From Coccinella septempunctata (Eukaryota; Arthropoda; Insecta; Coleoptera; Coccinellidae), in contig NC_058190.1 of NCBI RefSeq assembly GCF_907165205.1, forward strand, positions 30,655,345 through 30,719,344: 64,000 nt of DNA. The letters are read 5' to 3'. The notes under the pieces were generated by a model, which did not search any database, had not been told where the DNA came from, and saw nothing but the letters and a program-made list of their open reading frames with translations. Positions 1 to 12,100 of this stretch are shown here, piece after piece. How positions within the stretch are numbered: position 1 is the stretch's first letter; each line of letters begins with the position of its first letter. The position numbers and the translations under genes are program-made.

Positions 1-1849
1 TGTTGACGACGTTGTAGTTTACACCTATTCCTTTACTTTGCCGTAGGTTAGACTGGTTAGAGAATATGAGTACCAAATGATTTTAGGCGTGGTGCAACCT
101 ATCTGGAAGTAAATGTAATACTCTTTTAAACGGGGTTTCCAATTCTTAATTATATGTGCCGATTGGTGCATTTTACGAAGTCAGACAGAAAACAAAGAAA
201 AATAAAAAAAAACAGGATTTCTAGCGAAAAAAAAAATGTATTTGAATTTTTTGATCAGGGGAATGAGCTCTCCATTCAATATTTCGAACGCTTCTTGATG
301 TAGAGTAACATATTATCAACCGAATTTCATTTAACTACTAATAATCTGATGTATTTCAAACTTCTAATGAATATTGTAGTTGTAAGTTAGCAACAAATAA
401 TAAAAACATTTGCTCATAAACATAAAATGAATAATAACATCCTCGAAGTAATAATGAATATAATAAAGTTTCATACATAAAGTAATAAGTATATTCTTTA
501 ATTTTTTTCACTAAAAAAATGAATTTGAAGGGAATCAAATTCATTATGAATTGAAAAAATAATTACAACTGAAAAAGACATAAACAAACATTCCTTATTC
601 AATATTCAAATGATCATCTTGTGATATAGCAATTATTCTTCTAAGTGAAGAAGAAATTTATTTCTGAATTGAACAGCCAAATTATCGGTTTAACTGGTGA
701 GACAGCACCACAGTTATTGTAATTGATAGTACCTAATTTGTTTTGTATTAAAATAGCATACTTACCTTCATTGAGCAGCGATAATCTATCGATACTATTT
801 TCTGAAACTCACCGCAAATTATGCTGAATTTTTGAGACAAACCTAATAACAAATATAATACCAACCTTGAGATTTTGCGATGCATGTCATATACCTACCT
901 AAACCTCTTTGGTTTATCTTGTTCAATGCGGAAATGAACGGAAATAAGCTGGTATTTTCCAAACGATTCCTGGATACAGCCAGTTGCTGTCATAAAATAT
1001 AGGCAAGTCATTCATTTTTAAGACGCTATTACAGGAATTATTTGATCCAAACGTTCTTGTAAAACTGTCGGCAGATGATAAGAGGTTATCTAGAGTTCAA
1101 GATACGGGATCTACAATATGCATGACGCGTAGTAAGACACTCAATGAAGTGCATACTATTTGGGGCGTACACGTTTTAAAAATCATTCATCACTACGCGG
1201 TATTCTTAGAAGGCTGCGGTTTGGATATTGTTGCATTTCATTGTGAATTCATCAATGAATATGGTTTTGAAATTCCTCGAATATGCACATGCAATAACAC
1301 TAAAATTGGTAAAAATTACGATAGAATTGAATAATTGGAACTACACGGCTCAAAAATTGAAGTGGATATTTGAGAGAAAAAGTAATTTCAACGAATTTCA
1401 GTATTTTCAGTATTGCTGTACATACCGTTTGAAGAGGCGAATTTTTGCGATTTACACAAACACAAAATATGGTCCTCATGACACTTGATGGCTTGATAAA
1501 GAAAAATACGCAGAAAAACAATTCTTGTAGGTGTATGATATTTTTGTTGTGGACCTTATGTTCGATAATGAACTTTTGCAACCCATCTGATGTTGTGTCG
1601 TATTCATTGTGGTCTCCGCAAATTGTAGTTAGTAGAACGTGTAATCGTTATTGTACTAGAGTGAAAGAGCTGCATGGGGGTGGATGAGCAAGAGCTACAA
1701 ACGAGGCACAAGATCGGCTTATACTAAGGTTACCAGTCGTCCGTCATTGTGACAGACAGTCCGTCAATCGTCCAAGAAGTCCGTCACTGGAAACGTCCCT
1801 CGAAATCTTGAGTTTAATTCAGTATTTTTCGTACTTTAGCCCGAGTGCG
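1..1849. other. no recognisable gene
   Basis: AT-rich sequence with only short open frames that look like chance. The one local oddity is the heptamer TCCGTCA at 1740, 1760 and 1780, an exact 20-bp spacing, which looks like a tiny tandem repeat of three decayed units. I see no splice-bounded exon or RNA gene. Confidence 0.5.
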
Positions 1850-1985
1850 AAAGTCCAATGTAGCAAGTGTTTGGTTGGGTCAATTCATCATTACATTTGG
1901 AGAAAGAAAAGATATTGTACGACATGTTTCAAGTGACAAACATAAAAAAATGGATAATGCAGCAGCGTCTTCCTCTCTGACCAGT
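1850..1985 (+). pseudogene. hAT-type zinc-finger fragment (relic)
   Basis: Two frames together give a CxxC pair (VQCSKCLVG) followed, after a frame change, by RKDIVRHVSSDKHKKMDN. This is the layout of the BED/TTF-like finger at the N-terminus of many hAT transposases and ZMYM-related proteins, in which an H-x4-H ends the finger. The frame change and the lack of any following transposase domain show a dead fragment. The family assignment comes from pattern memory, not a search. Confidence 0.4.
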
Positions 1986-2084
1986 TTTCTTTTTATGTTT
2001 TGATATACTTTTGTTATTATTTCTCTGTTTTCAATAAATTTTATTTTTTCTTGATATCACCATACTGGGTGGCAAACTGGGTAG

Positions 2085-2745
2085 CTGGGAGTATATGCAG
2101 CGTGGATCTTTGACTCGTACAAATATTTTAACATTCGATTCTGGAGGTCAAAAGAAACACTTTTTTCTCTTAAATTTTCTTCTGAATACGATCGGTTTAA
2201 AAAATACAGACTGTTGCAAAATCATAGAAAAATGTTATTTTTAGTTCTATCTCACAAACGGTTTAATCGAATGGAATGAATCTCGGAATATATTTCTCAT
2301 CTATTAGATCAATCTTTTTCGAACACAAGATATCACCCACGTGTTCCAGTTTTTTCTTTATGACCATTACGTACTATAAAAATACCAAACATTCAAAGAA
2401 CCCAACTCTTGAAGCTGAGTTGAACGCTATCTAATGAATATTTGAACATTTTGTAAAACAGAAGTATTCTTCATTCATATTATCTCCTATAATGTACCGT
2501 TTTCGAGTAATTTGATGGTCAAAAATGAAAAATATCTGTGAAATTCGAAAAATTGGGTTCTTTGACCGAATGTTTTTCCAGGGGTGACACAGCTCATTAC
2601 TAAAACTTAAATGACTATATCTTTTTATCAGGGCCGAATCGGGAAAAATGGTAGTGAAAAAAGTGTTTCTTTTAATTTCAAGAATTTACTGTTGAAATAT
2701 CTTCACGACTCGAGCACCTGTGACCATTGCTGGTATATATGAACA
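2085..2745. repeat. imperfect foldback element (MITE-like)
   Basis: An inverted repeat pairs the block around 2150-2185 (AAAAGAAACACTTTTTTC) with its complement around 2648-2680. An inner pair, CATTCAAAGAACCCAA at about 2390 and its complement near 2552-2572, lies between. The arms are interrupted by mismatches, and no target duplication was identified, so the ends are approximate. No coding content is visible. Confidence 0.45.
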
Positions 2746-3459
2746 TTCATGGGCTAATTGGTAGTTTCTGAAGAGATACCTGATACCGAGGAGTTTTTGA
2801 ACGACCAGGGCTGGTTAATTGATTTATCATTAAACTCTTCAGTAGCCTTAATGATAGATGAATAAATCAGCATTTAGACTAACTATTTTGGCCTATCACC
2901 TGGTTTTGGCTCGGCGTCCACATCTAGAGCAGCCTGTATGGCTTCCCTCGTTTAGCACACGTCAGAATGCTCATTATAGAGCTAAATTTCAAACCATTCA
3001 CAACGCTACAAATTTTGATCTACAGCTTTTTCGGTTCGAGCTTTCTCCAATATAAAATGTAAGCTTTTGAAAATTGGTGCTGCGACTGGTTCTGAACTTG
3101 CATCACCTTTTACAGTACGTGTTATTGCTAACTTGTGTTCAAGATTTAAATTTGAAAGGAAGTATCAGAAGTTTATTGCATATTATTTTCTTTTTAATAA
3201 CCATTGTTATATCTATGAAAGATGATTCCCCAACATAAGGGTCCTGTAGTGTTCCTCGAATAACTGGAGAACAGAAGAATCATCACTTGCAAGACTGAAC
3301 CTGGTCGAAAAACTCTTCCGGTCAAAAACAAGACTTGGAATATTTTTAATTCCAGTACTGAAGAGATTTCTGAGGACGAGAGTGATCTCTTAAAAATTGG
3401 GAGAAGAGTTTTAACGAAGAGATGATATTTGTCACGGTGCAATTTGTAGAACAAGTTAT
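2746..3459. other. no recognisable gene
   Basis: A 65-codon open frame at 2858-3055 has no recognisable domain and no supporting splice context. I treat it as chance. Nothing else is supported. Confidence 0.4.
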
Positions 3460-3850
3460 ACAGGGTGTTTTCTTATTGAATGTCAATATTAATGGGCGTA
3501 ATTTTTGGGCCCATTTGAAGAAAAAACTTTAAAATCTGTGGTGTACCATCAATGTCGGCCAAAATAGGTAGGTCAAATTACGTACGAACGCCACTGGTGA
3601 AAAAAAAAGTGATACATTAAAAAATGCCTCTTGATTCATAATACATGTGTGACAAATTTCATTGAAATATCTCAACTGGTATTTGTAGATATTAATAAAA
3701 TAAATGATTTATTTTTGTAAACTTTACCACCCTGTATCTCAAAAGGTAAGACGTTCAGGACATAGGTATGTTTATATGAAGTTTTTTTTTTTTAAATGGG
3801 CCCAAAAATCACCTCCATAAATATTGACATTCCATTAGGAAACACCCTGT
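3460..3850. mobile_element. foldback MITE with ACAGGGTG termini
   Basis: The segment opens with ACAGGGTGTTTTCTTATTGA and closes with the near complement ending AACACCCTGT. The arms, about 75 bp, include a shared TTTTTGGGCCCATTT core. The middle is unrelated and non-coding. ACAGGGTG termini recur on other inverted-repeat elements in this window (20282, 40891, 49585, 62751), so this is one member of a group of Tc1/mariner-like non-autonomous elements. Confidence 0.7.
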
Positions 3851-4968
3851 TTACCCGATGATTAATAATTTCTTTTTAGTTATCATCAAATCTTCGAATC
3901 ACTTTGATGATCAGAAGGCTGTATTATGCATTTTTTTTTTCGTTTTTTCCTCTGCTTTTTTGTTTCAGATATAATTGCGAAGTGGAGAGAGGAGAGAAAT
4001 TAATATGTCAATGGAAAGGATGCCCTTCAATATTAAAGCTTATTCTATGAACCAGTTTGTCATCACTACACTATTCACTGGGAGACAGGGTATATTCACT
4101 GAGGTTTTTTTCTAAGCTCTTGTATAATACGCCGAATTCAAAATTGTATGGTACCCCGTTTCACTAACCTCTGCTAAAATACATACATAATATCCTACAT
4201 TGTTTGAAAACAAAAAATGTATTGCTGACATTTAAAAGAATATATAAATACTTGAAATGATGAATATATTCAGCGAAAATTTCTCTATGTATTCCTCGAT
4301 GTATTCTGTGGCTAACATTTGTGAGGATAAACTGGGTGCACCCACCACACCCATTAGTACAGAAAAGTTATATCTTGACCAAAGTAGGTACTCTTTTTCA
4401 GTCCGAACATTTTCTAAATCCCTAATTTATCTGATAAACTCAACAATGTACCTTCAACTGACCTCATGATTTACATCCATAGAAAACATGTCAACTAACG
4501 AATATCTACATAATAATCAATAGAATCGTACGCTATGAATGATGGTTATAGTGGACCCCTACACTGGATGACGCAAGCGAGAAGATTTCGAATCTGTAGG
4601 GGTATTCAAATGTGCCAAACCTTCCTGCAGCAGTAATTAATGTAGGATGGACAAATCGTATACTGAACACGGAAAAAATCATGAGAATTCAAGGACTTAT
4701 TCATCCACACTGCATATGAGTAATTATGTACATGAGAATGAGCATTACGATGACAAATATGATAGGCTGAAAATTTCGCACCTGTTCCATTATTTCGAGA
4801 AAATGTCAAAATTATGAAATTCATTTTAAGAAGGAAACAATCTGAAGTAAGAAAAAAAGAATTCATATACATCCGCTGATATTAATCAACGATCTGAATC
4901 GAACTAACAAAGTAGCATCACTCAAAGTACATATTAACAATAATACTATTTCGTCGACAAAAGTATAC
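3851..4968. other. no recognisable gene
   Basis: AT-rich intergenic sequence. The open frames at 4257-4469 (plus) and 4606-4872 (minus) show no family motif. No repeat boundary was found. Confidence 0.4.
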
Positions 4969-6184
4969 TCCATTCAGATTTATTTTACCAGTCGGTTGGC
5001 CATCAAATAATTTTCTCAAGCTTTTGTAACTAGAACGGAGTAAGGTTGGCACTCATGAAATGCCGTTAATATCATAACGCCGTTGCCACAACTAATATCA
5101 ATTTTTATTACGAAAATACCGAAAGTGATTGAAAAAAGAGACAGGTTTTCAGGAAGTGCTATTTAGAATTCAGGTCCGCTCATTCGAATAGTCATACCCT
5201 GATATTCCAAAATCCACAATACGTCAGAAGGTAGCGAACATATTCAATGTGAGAAAATTTATATAATGTTTAATATTTGAATCTAAACGACTTATATTTC
5301 AGCTGAATATTTCCACAATCAGAAAGATTGTGAATGAAGAGGATGACAAAGAATTTCCTTCTATTGGGAGACCCAAAAAAGTGGTGGCATTTTAGAATTT
5401 TATGTTTGAGTGAATTAATGCGAAAAGTTTACTATAGGATTTTCGATGAATCTCATCGTAGAATAAGTTCCCGAAAATTGATTATTCTATTTGTCGTTTG
5501 ACTTGTCCTATACATTGTAAATGTCTTAAAGTACCAATAAATATCTAATTATTATTATTATATCAATTTGTTAAGATGAACAGCCACAAATACGCGCCAG
5601 TTGTCTTGTTAATTGTTTATTCATTTAAAATTTTTTTTCAAAGGTGAAGCTTATCTTGACTTGAAACTTCCTTTAATTCCTTTTACTTACATTGAAGCAA
5701 GATGATTTTTGTTGAAGAATTTAACATTTTTGTAATTATCTGTTAATTCCTTCGAGAGATACCCATTCCCAACGACTGCATCAGATGCGTTTCATCTTCG
5801 GATTAATATTTTTGAAATCTACAACTGATGTAACGTATTCAAACTCCAACCGAAGAATATAACGAACATTAACTCTCCTCAAGCTAGTGCATATTATGAT
5901 ATTATACTGATGTCTTGTATTTTCCATGCAAATAACTGGATTTGGTATGCCTTCAATCAGTTTGTATAGACTTCAATTATGTTCGTCATATATTTTTCGA
6001 AGAGATTCGACATTGTGATAAAATACGTAATAACAGAAACTTTTACATAGAACGGGATACATAGCGTTGATTTAGAACCAAAAAATGTTTTGACAAGCGT
6101 CATAACCCCACATTTTCGTACTATACAGAGTGAAATGTGTCAAATTTCCATGGCCAACCGAGTGCTAAAATAAAAGTAAATGGA
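4969..6184 (+). mobile_element. TIR DNA transposon, family X, copy 1
   Basis: A 1.2-kb element is bounded by inverted repeats of about 35 bp: the left end starts TCCATTCA and reaches CGGTTGGCCAT, and the right end carries ATGGCCAACCG and ends AATGGA. A second copy lies inverted at 44555-46185 and aligns through its whole length once two nested MITEs are removed, which confirms the ends. It carries a small helix-turn-helix-like exon at 5303-5394. No target duplication could be read unambiguously, so the superfamily is open. Confidence 0.75.
5303..5394 (+). pseudogene. DNA-binding (HTH-like) exon of the family X transposon
   Basis: After a good acceptor (TTATATTTCAG) the frame reads LNISTIRKIVNEEDD and continues to GRPKKVVAF, then stops at TAG. 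A sequence with ST(I/V)R followed by GRPKK resembles the N-terminal helix-turn-helix region of many cut-and-paste transposases. The inverted copy near 45.8 kb keeps the frame open past this stop. No catalytic domain is present in either copy, so both are probably non-autonomous. The family call is an inference. Confidence 0.4.
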
Positions 6185-6203
6185 ATATAGATGCTAAGCT
6201 TTT

Positions 6204-6235
6204 TTTCGGTCACATTTGACCTCGACAGAGCAACA
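6204..6235 (+). repeat. fragment of the 54-kb hairpin repeat
   Basis: Thirty-two bases starting TTTCGGTCACATTTGACCTC match the arm of the hairpin MITE at 54111-54283 with two differences. They sit 20 bp outside the end of the family X element. This is a short orphan piece of that repeat family. Confidence 0.55.
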
Positions 6236-7299
6236 CAACTCATACCCCGACGAAAATAGAATTAAATGACGGCCCCTTTTTAGATTCACTTCCCTTAATT
6301 TGCCTTACTCTAGAAGGCCTTAACAATAATTTATGATTCAGAAAAAATGTATCGTGATAGGTTGTCAGAAATTGATAGAAATATAAAACAAAATAATAAA
6401 TATGGCGTGCTCATAGACTAATTAAACAGTTAATTTACGGGCGTGCTATGGATAGAAGTTGTACATTACAGTACAATCTCAATCATTCACGTATCAAGTG
6501 CAAGTCTATCCATTTCCTAACATCTGGGAAAATACAGAGATGAGTTTACCCGCGACCACTTGAAAACGTATACAGAAATCACAAAAAAAACATCAGTGGT
6601 AGAAATTCACTTCAATCAACAAAATGTGAAAGTTCGTCAGCCATGTGATCACTCGATAATTATCCAAATTGAATGAGAGGATACATGCGGACAGAAAGCA
6701 TGGGATCCAGATTCGTTGAACAAACAAAGGTTTTTTGTTCCAACTAGACTCGAGCCTATATAAGTGCTCCTTTAATTTCCGGGTATGGTGAACTAGAGAC
6801 AACATAAGAGAAAATTCAGCGAATCCAACGCACTACGCACAATGACGTTCAATGTTTCTATCTAGGAAATGTGCTCCGCATGTCTCACCTAGAGGATTTT
6901 TATATAGGGTGTCATAATCGAAAGGATCCACCTCCAATATGTCTCTCAGTAAAATTACTATCAAAAGATAATGGAATACGTCCATTAATATTCGTAGCCG
7001 TACTCAAAATTCTCAGAAACGCAACCTACGAGAGGAGAGGGCGCTCTACACCTCCAAGAAGTTGTTTGCAAGAAAACAGATATTCTCCCCTTGCCTATCA
7101 TCAAATTATATGGTGTTCAGAAATATGTACTAGAAAATAATTCGAATTAAATGTTTGAATCATAGATTCAATTAATCTATGGTTTGAATTGAGCTCCAGT
7201 CGCTTCCATACAATAATACAGATGTGATTCCATTTCTCGCACATTTTGAAAGACTTCTGGTATGAATTGATAGCGCTCGTGAATTATTTATTCCTCATC
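6236..7299. other. no recognisable gene
   Basis: An 89-codon open frame at 6871-7140 has no recognisable motif. The opposite strand carries a 70-codon frame, also unrecognised. No exon or RNA gene can be supported. Confidence 0.35.
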
Positions 7300-7600
7300 G
7301 TAAATTTTGGTGGACAAAACCGAAGAGGTCACCACATGCAGCCGGCTACATAAACTACAAAAGCTAAAACCTAAAGCAGCGCTTGAGGTCATACTTGATT
7401 TGCCTCCCCTACATCTACAAGTAAGGAAATACAGCTTGCTGGAAACAATAAGAATATCCCTCAACAGAAATCTCCTGGAAACTGGGTTGGACAAATGAGG
7501 ATTTTGAATCAACTGGACTCAAACCTCTTGGCAAAACCATCGGATGTCATGCCAATCACCTTCGTTTTCGAAACGCCCTTTGAAACGTTCATAGCTTACC
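7300..7600 (+). pseudogene. non-LTR retrotransposon pol fragment (linker before RNase H)
   Basis: The frame contains PKAALEVILDLPPLHL, the conserved stretch between reverse transcriptase and RNase H in Jockey/R1/I-type pol proteins (usually TPTAALEV.L.LPPL.L). A shifted frame continues past 7480. No reverse transcriptase lies upstream, and the fragment is cut at 7609 by the start of another repeat. It is dead retroposon sequence. Confidence 0.6.
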
Positions 7601-7608
7601 GTCCTTGT

Positions 7609-8110
7609 TAGTTGGGGAGCCCAAGAGAGAAATTCGGGATTTACTCGAGCGTGTCAGATAATTAATTATAAAGGGAAATACCTTGGAACCTGTAGAGTCT
7701 CTCTACCAATAATTATACCTATATACGTATAGGGGGAACTGTCTAGGACTGTCTGTCAGGATAAAAAAAAACGATCATTGTACCGAGTTTTTCAGCATAA
7801 TTTGACCCCCTCTTCAACTTTGTTACTAAAATAGGTACAAAAAAATGTTTTATACAAAAGTTGCACGAAATTGACTGATGTTTTTTAAAATGTTTTCATG
7901 AAATGAAATATATAAAGAGTGGGCAACATGGCCCACCCTGTATATTTCTCTATATTTGGCTAGCTCGTTTTCCTCTGATTTCGATTTTTTCTTATTTTGT
8001 AACTGATGATTTAAGAATAACGGATAAAATATAATCTACAGTTTCGGCAAGCCGAAACGATAAAAATTTTCCATAAAGATCACAAAAATCAATTTTTTTG
8101 AATTAACTCC
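7609..8110 (+). mobile_element. partial copy of the TAGTTGGGG element
   Basis: The left end TAGTTGGGGAGCC and the next 150 bp closely match the left end of the element at 19969-22438, including the ACTCGAGCGTGTCAG motif and an AAACGATCATTGTAC block. A later stretch (about 7975-8110) matches the interior near 21265-21420. The intervening palindrome and the right end are absent, so this is a deleted copy. Confidence 0.7.
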
Positions 8111-8207
8111 GCTCCTCAAAAAAATTTCAAAATAAGGCTCATTGAAAAGTATGGCCTCCTAAGACATCAACTAGACTTAACTAGAGTCTGACAACGCCTT
8201 TGCATGC

Positions 8208-8811
8208 TTTCGATCAACTTGTTGAAGTAGCCTTGATCAATTTCCCTCTACAGTAGCGGTAAGAGCCGTCTGACTTTTTGAATTCTATGTGGAGGTGATT
8301 GATGAGAATCCAAAGATCTTTGTAACTAATCCCAAGCGAGTTCAATGGGATTGAGGGGGAAGGGCCAAATTCTGAATAACAGAGCTTGGGATTGCACATT
8401 GTCGTCCAAGTAAGAAATTTGTCCCAATACCGACATGGAACAAAGGAAGAGTCAATGACTTGCTCTATGTTAATCTGATCATTCATGGTATCATCAAGTA
8501 TCAACAATTGTGTTGATGCAAATGCCTCACCAAACAGTAGGTATAACGGCCTCACCAAACTGAAGGGGTGAACTTTCTGAACTGATCTGCGATTTTTGGG
8601 CACTAAAACTTGTCTTGTACAATGCAGACCTCCATTGATCGTTTAAATTCATGATCGAAGTTGCATATGATTGTGAGTTGGCGAAATCCTCCTGAAAAGT
8701 CGTCGAGAATGTAGAGTCACGAAGTCTTCGACGAACTGTTTCAATCCAAACAAAAACACCAGGAGCGTTCAAAAGCAGCTGTTGTTTGATTCGGCAAGTA
8801 CCTATATTCAA
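8208..8811 (-). pseudogene. Tc1-like transposase relic
   Basis: Read on the minus strand in shifting frames, the segment gives an N-terminal ETVRRRLRDSTF (helix-turn-helix of Tc1 proteins), a central GEAFASTQLLILDDTMND (position of the IxDGTMN block), and a C-terminal GYFNKLIESMQRRC (the terminal LI.SMPRR motif). Several frameshifts and stops separate them, and the DD34E triad is not intact. The order of motifs supports a decayed Tc1-family transposase. Terminal inverted repeats were not found. Confidence 0.65.
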
Positions 8812-8829
8812 AGGCTCCCTACCGATATT

Positions 8830-9503
8830 TTTTCGACAGATCGATTCATTTTGAGCTTTTCCTGAGACTGTTCTGCGATATACTCAATAAAAATTTCACC
8901 TTGACAATATAGGCCAAGTTAATTACACGAACGAAATGGAGGAACAATTCAGCCCCAGGTAGTAGGTACCAATTAGTGTTCGTAAGCTGAGGAGTACAAT
9001 CAATTACTCTTGAAATAGCCTGCAGAATTAATTACCTGCCTATTCCAATTGATTGTTCGCATTCGACGAGAGCATTTAGAACTGAAGTAAGATCATATAT
9101 TTTGGATGCAGATGTGCTGTCAATATTATAGATATTTTTTGTCCACAGGATAGGTGCAAAGGTATTTGACTATGCAATGTTTGTTTCTTCAATTCAAATT
9201 CTCATGGTATTGTTTTATATTTGAGTTAAAAAATTGTTTGTATCGATTCTATATTTTCACAGAGTTTTGTTCCTATTTATAGCGTCCAAAAAATAAAACA
9301 TTCTGATTGGTGTGATTAGACTTTCTTTTCCCATCTTATCGTTCATCAAGAGAGTGTGAGATTAATTATTCAAGTTGCTATTTTAAATTCAAGAAGCTCC
9401 GGCCTTCATAGATCATAGATGACTTTTAACAAAATTTAGCATTCATTCTTCATACATGTAGGTACCTACATATAATGGAAGTATCATTGTCACATTGAAA
9501 ACG
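8830..9503. other. no recognisable gene
   Basis: AT-rich sequence without open frames of note, known motifs or clear repeat boundaries. Confidence 0.4.
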
Positions 9504-9787
9504 ATGCGGTAACACTTGATCGATAGAAATCTCCAAAAAGTCCGAATACGTACATATCTCTAATCAGATTACCAGGTAAGAAAATCAAATCATTACTGAT
9601 GCCACAGAAATATTCCAGTCCCAATTCGAGAAACGATTTCTCAGTTGGCTTCAATAATGTTTTCATTTTGTTGATTATTGAATCTGTGGCATCATTAATG
9701 ATTTGATTTTCTTACCTGGTAATCTGATTAGAGATATGTACGTATTTGGACTTTTTGGAGATTTCTATCGATCAAGTGTTACCGCAT
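9504..9787. repeat. long near-perfect hairpin
   Basis: A left arm at 9504-9608 and its complement at 9678-9787 differ at about two positions over some 105 bp, with a loop of about 70 bp. The arms begin ATGCGGTAACACTTGATCG. No coding content is present. It could be a young foldback MITE or a locus for long hairpin RNA. The sequence alone cannot separate these. Confidence 0.75.
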
Positions 9788-10960
9788 GTTATTGGAAATA
9801 CTGCAAATTATATCGAAGATAATTTAGATTGAGTTTCAGCAAGATTGAGCTCCTTCGCAATACGCTTTGTTTGTTCGACATCTTGATTAAAGATTCCTAT
9901 GTCAGTGGATTGGAGGAAGGAAGCCACAGTCATGGTTGTTTTGAAGCTCAAAATGTCGATTTTTCACAAAAAAACACTACAAGTGCCCTGAAAACACCAC
10001 TTCATTTTCAAATACTTAGTTGAGAATATTTCGAGAACTAATGCATAAAATGAAAAAACAATTTCTGTGCTGAAATCAGTATAAAAATACCTTTCAAATG
10101 AGGTATCACTCACCCCATCTTCCCTATTCAAAAATTGGGGGTGAGGGTTGTAGTAGCAAGGGTTGAAGCGCTATGCGTCCGTAACCTACATCTTAAGTTG
10201 TCCCCCTCGAAACAGAAATCCACCTGTCCGAGCATTTCTATCGAAAAAATTTATTTCGTCTGTAATCTCGTCTGTTTCGTTTTCAAATGGCCACCCTGTA
10301 TGAAGTGATATCCACTTGAAACAGCACATTATCATTATCAGAAAAATATCAGTATTGTCTGCAGAAAGAAATCGATTTAAATAAGTAACCGATAGGTATA
10401 TTTGTTCGGAAGCATCAGATATTCTGCATATAATCCATAGTTATGCTCAGAAAACATCACCAATAGATATCTCCTTTTTCGTCCACATCATGCACTGTCG
10501 TCAAATCTGACATATCTGAAGATATCATACTCATAGGGCACAACTTAGTTCCCATGCTTGTTATCCAAAGTATGAGCAACTCAGAAGCATTACGGAAATA
10601 GCGACTAGAGCAGGGTAAAACACTCAATGTCACCCAACGACCTTCACGATATATTTATACTCTTTCTGCTTTTGCCGCTCCCTATCTTCCTACCGAGTTC
10701 AGGTTTCATGTTTCTTACTCTGTATCTAGTGGACATTTGTGGAAATCACTATTATGCATTCGAATTGTTATGATCAGCTGACATAATCATTTCTTGATGT
10801 TCGTTATACCGGATGTACTTGTTGTACATGTGGGTGAAGCACGCTCGATTATTCAGAATGCAGAGAGTGTTTGGTTCCAAAAAACACTGTGTGCATCCGA
10901 TGCCTCATCCCTTGCTTAGGGCATGAGCTTCGGCACTAGCATTCTTTTGACAAACGCTCC
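9788..10960. other. no gene; terminal part of another CACCCTGTA repeat
   Basis: Around 10290 the sequence reads GGCCACCCTGTATG, the outward end of an ACAGGGTG-type element whose other end I could not locate. The 64-codon frame at 9829-10023 is unrecognised. 10300-10960 holds nothing I can support. Confidence 0.35.
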
Positions 10961-11175
10961 AAGTTAATTATGACTAGAAAACCAGCCCATGATGAAAATC
11001 ATTGATTTTTTGCATTATATAGGGTGATTCGCGAAGACCGTTGGCTTAAATATATAATTGAAAGTTTATAGTTGAGCTTTGTTGGGAGAATGTTTCTTTA
11101 GAGATTTCAATTAATTATGCCTGGAAAACCAGTCGTTCGAAATCATTGATTTATTGCATTATACAGAATGAAATT
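10961..11175. repeat. two-copy tandem repeat (about 145 bp period)
   Basis: The block AATTATGACTAGAAAACCAG with AATCATTGATTTTTTGCATT near 10966-11030 recurs as AATTATGCCTGGAAAACCAG with AATCATTGATTTATTGCATT near 11112-11175. Copies are about 85 percent alike by eye. Confidence 0.6.
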
Positions 11176-11550
11176 TTCTATTACTAGAAGAGTTGCTCTT
11201 CCAGGATATGTATCACATTTCCATCTGCGGTTACTTTTATTGAGAGATAAACGACTCGAAAGCTGACCTTCGAAAAATTCTGAAAAAGCTGGGTTCAGTT
11301 AAAAATTCACCGAGACCGAACGGTTGCGCTGAGATGGATGAAATTCTCAGATTTATTACTAGAAGTGTTGCTCTTTTAGAATATCGGAATATGTATCACA
11401 TTTCCATCTATGGCTACTTTTATTGAGAGATAACAAGTTGAAAGCTGACCTTTGAAAAATTCTGAAAAAGCTGGGTTCAGTTAAAAATTCGTCAAGACCG
11501 AACGGTTGCACCTAGATGGATGAAATTCCCAGATTTATTACAAGAAGAGT
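11176..11550. repeat. tandem repeat, about 177 bp period
   Basis: Two full units and the start of a third share CTAGAAG.GTTGCTCTT, ATATGTATCACATTTCCATC, CTACTTTTATTGAGAGATAA and AGCTGGGTTCAGTTAAAAAT in the same order. The units differ at scattered sites and by one insertion. No coding potential is evident. Confidence 0.75.
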
Positions 11551-11553
11551 TAC

Positions 11554-12100
11554 ATGGTTCTGTGGGTGGACAAATGTAGTAATTGGGTAGACAAAAGTGG
11601 ACTAACCTTTCACAAACGATATTTACCATCGTTTTCGCAAGTTGGCTGCGCTGCTCACCGAAAAAACTTATTTTTCCATATCCCTCAAACGGTGACTGGA
11701 CAAACGAATAAAATAGGTGGTCAATCATGGACCTACGATGGACAAACCGACCCTGAAATTTTGGTTCAAAAATTTTCATTTGTGGGTGCCAACTTCACAC
11801 TTTCCAAATTTTTCAAAGATTGATTTCTATGGTTCTGTGGGTGGACAAATGAAAAAATTTGGTGGACTGAAGTGGACTCACCTTGGACAAACGATCTGTA
11901 CCATCCAAAATAAGTTTTTGCGATTTGGGGGTGCTGCTCAAAAAATGAATCGAAAAAAGTTCTTTTCCGATATCTCTAGAACGGTACCTGGACAAATGAA
12001 AAAAAAGGGTGGACAAACATAGACCTACGATGGACAAACAACCCTGAAATTTTTGTTTCAAAATTCGCATTTGGGGGTGCTAGCTTCACATAGCTATATA
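11554..12100. repeat. two-unit tandem repeat, 275 bp period, rich in TGGACAAA
   Basis: Units start at 11554 and 11829 with ATGGTTCTGTGGGTGGACAA and run in parallel to TTGGGGGTGC. Within each unit the short motif TGGACAAA (with variants) recurs five or six times, giving chance open frames of 85-101 codons on both strands. The frames have no recognisable domain, and both units are diverged, so I read them as satellite-like rather than coding. Confidence 0.65.

Noticed and set aside
11554..12070. Overlapping 85-101-codon frames as genes
   Set aside because: They arise from a repeated TGGACAAA motif in a diverged tandem repeat and occur on both strands.
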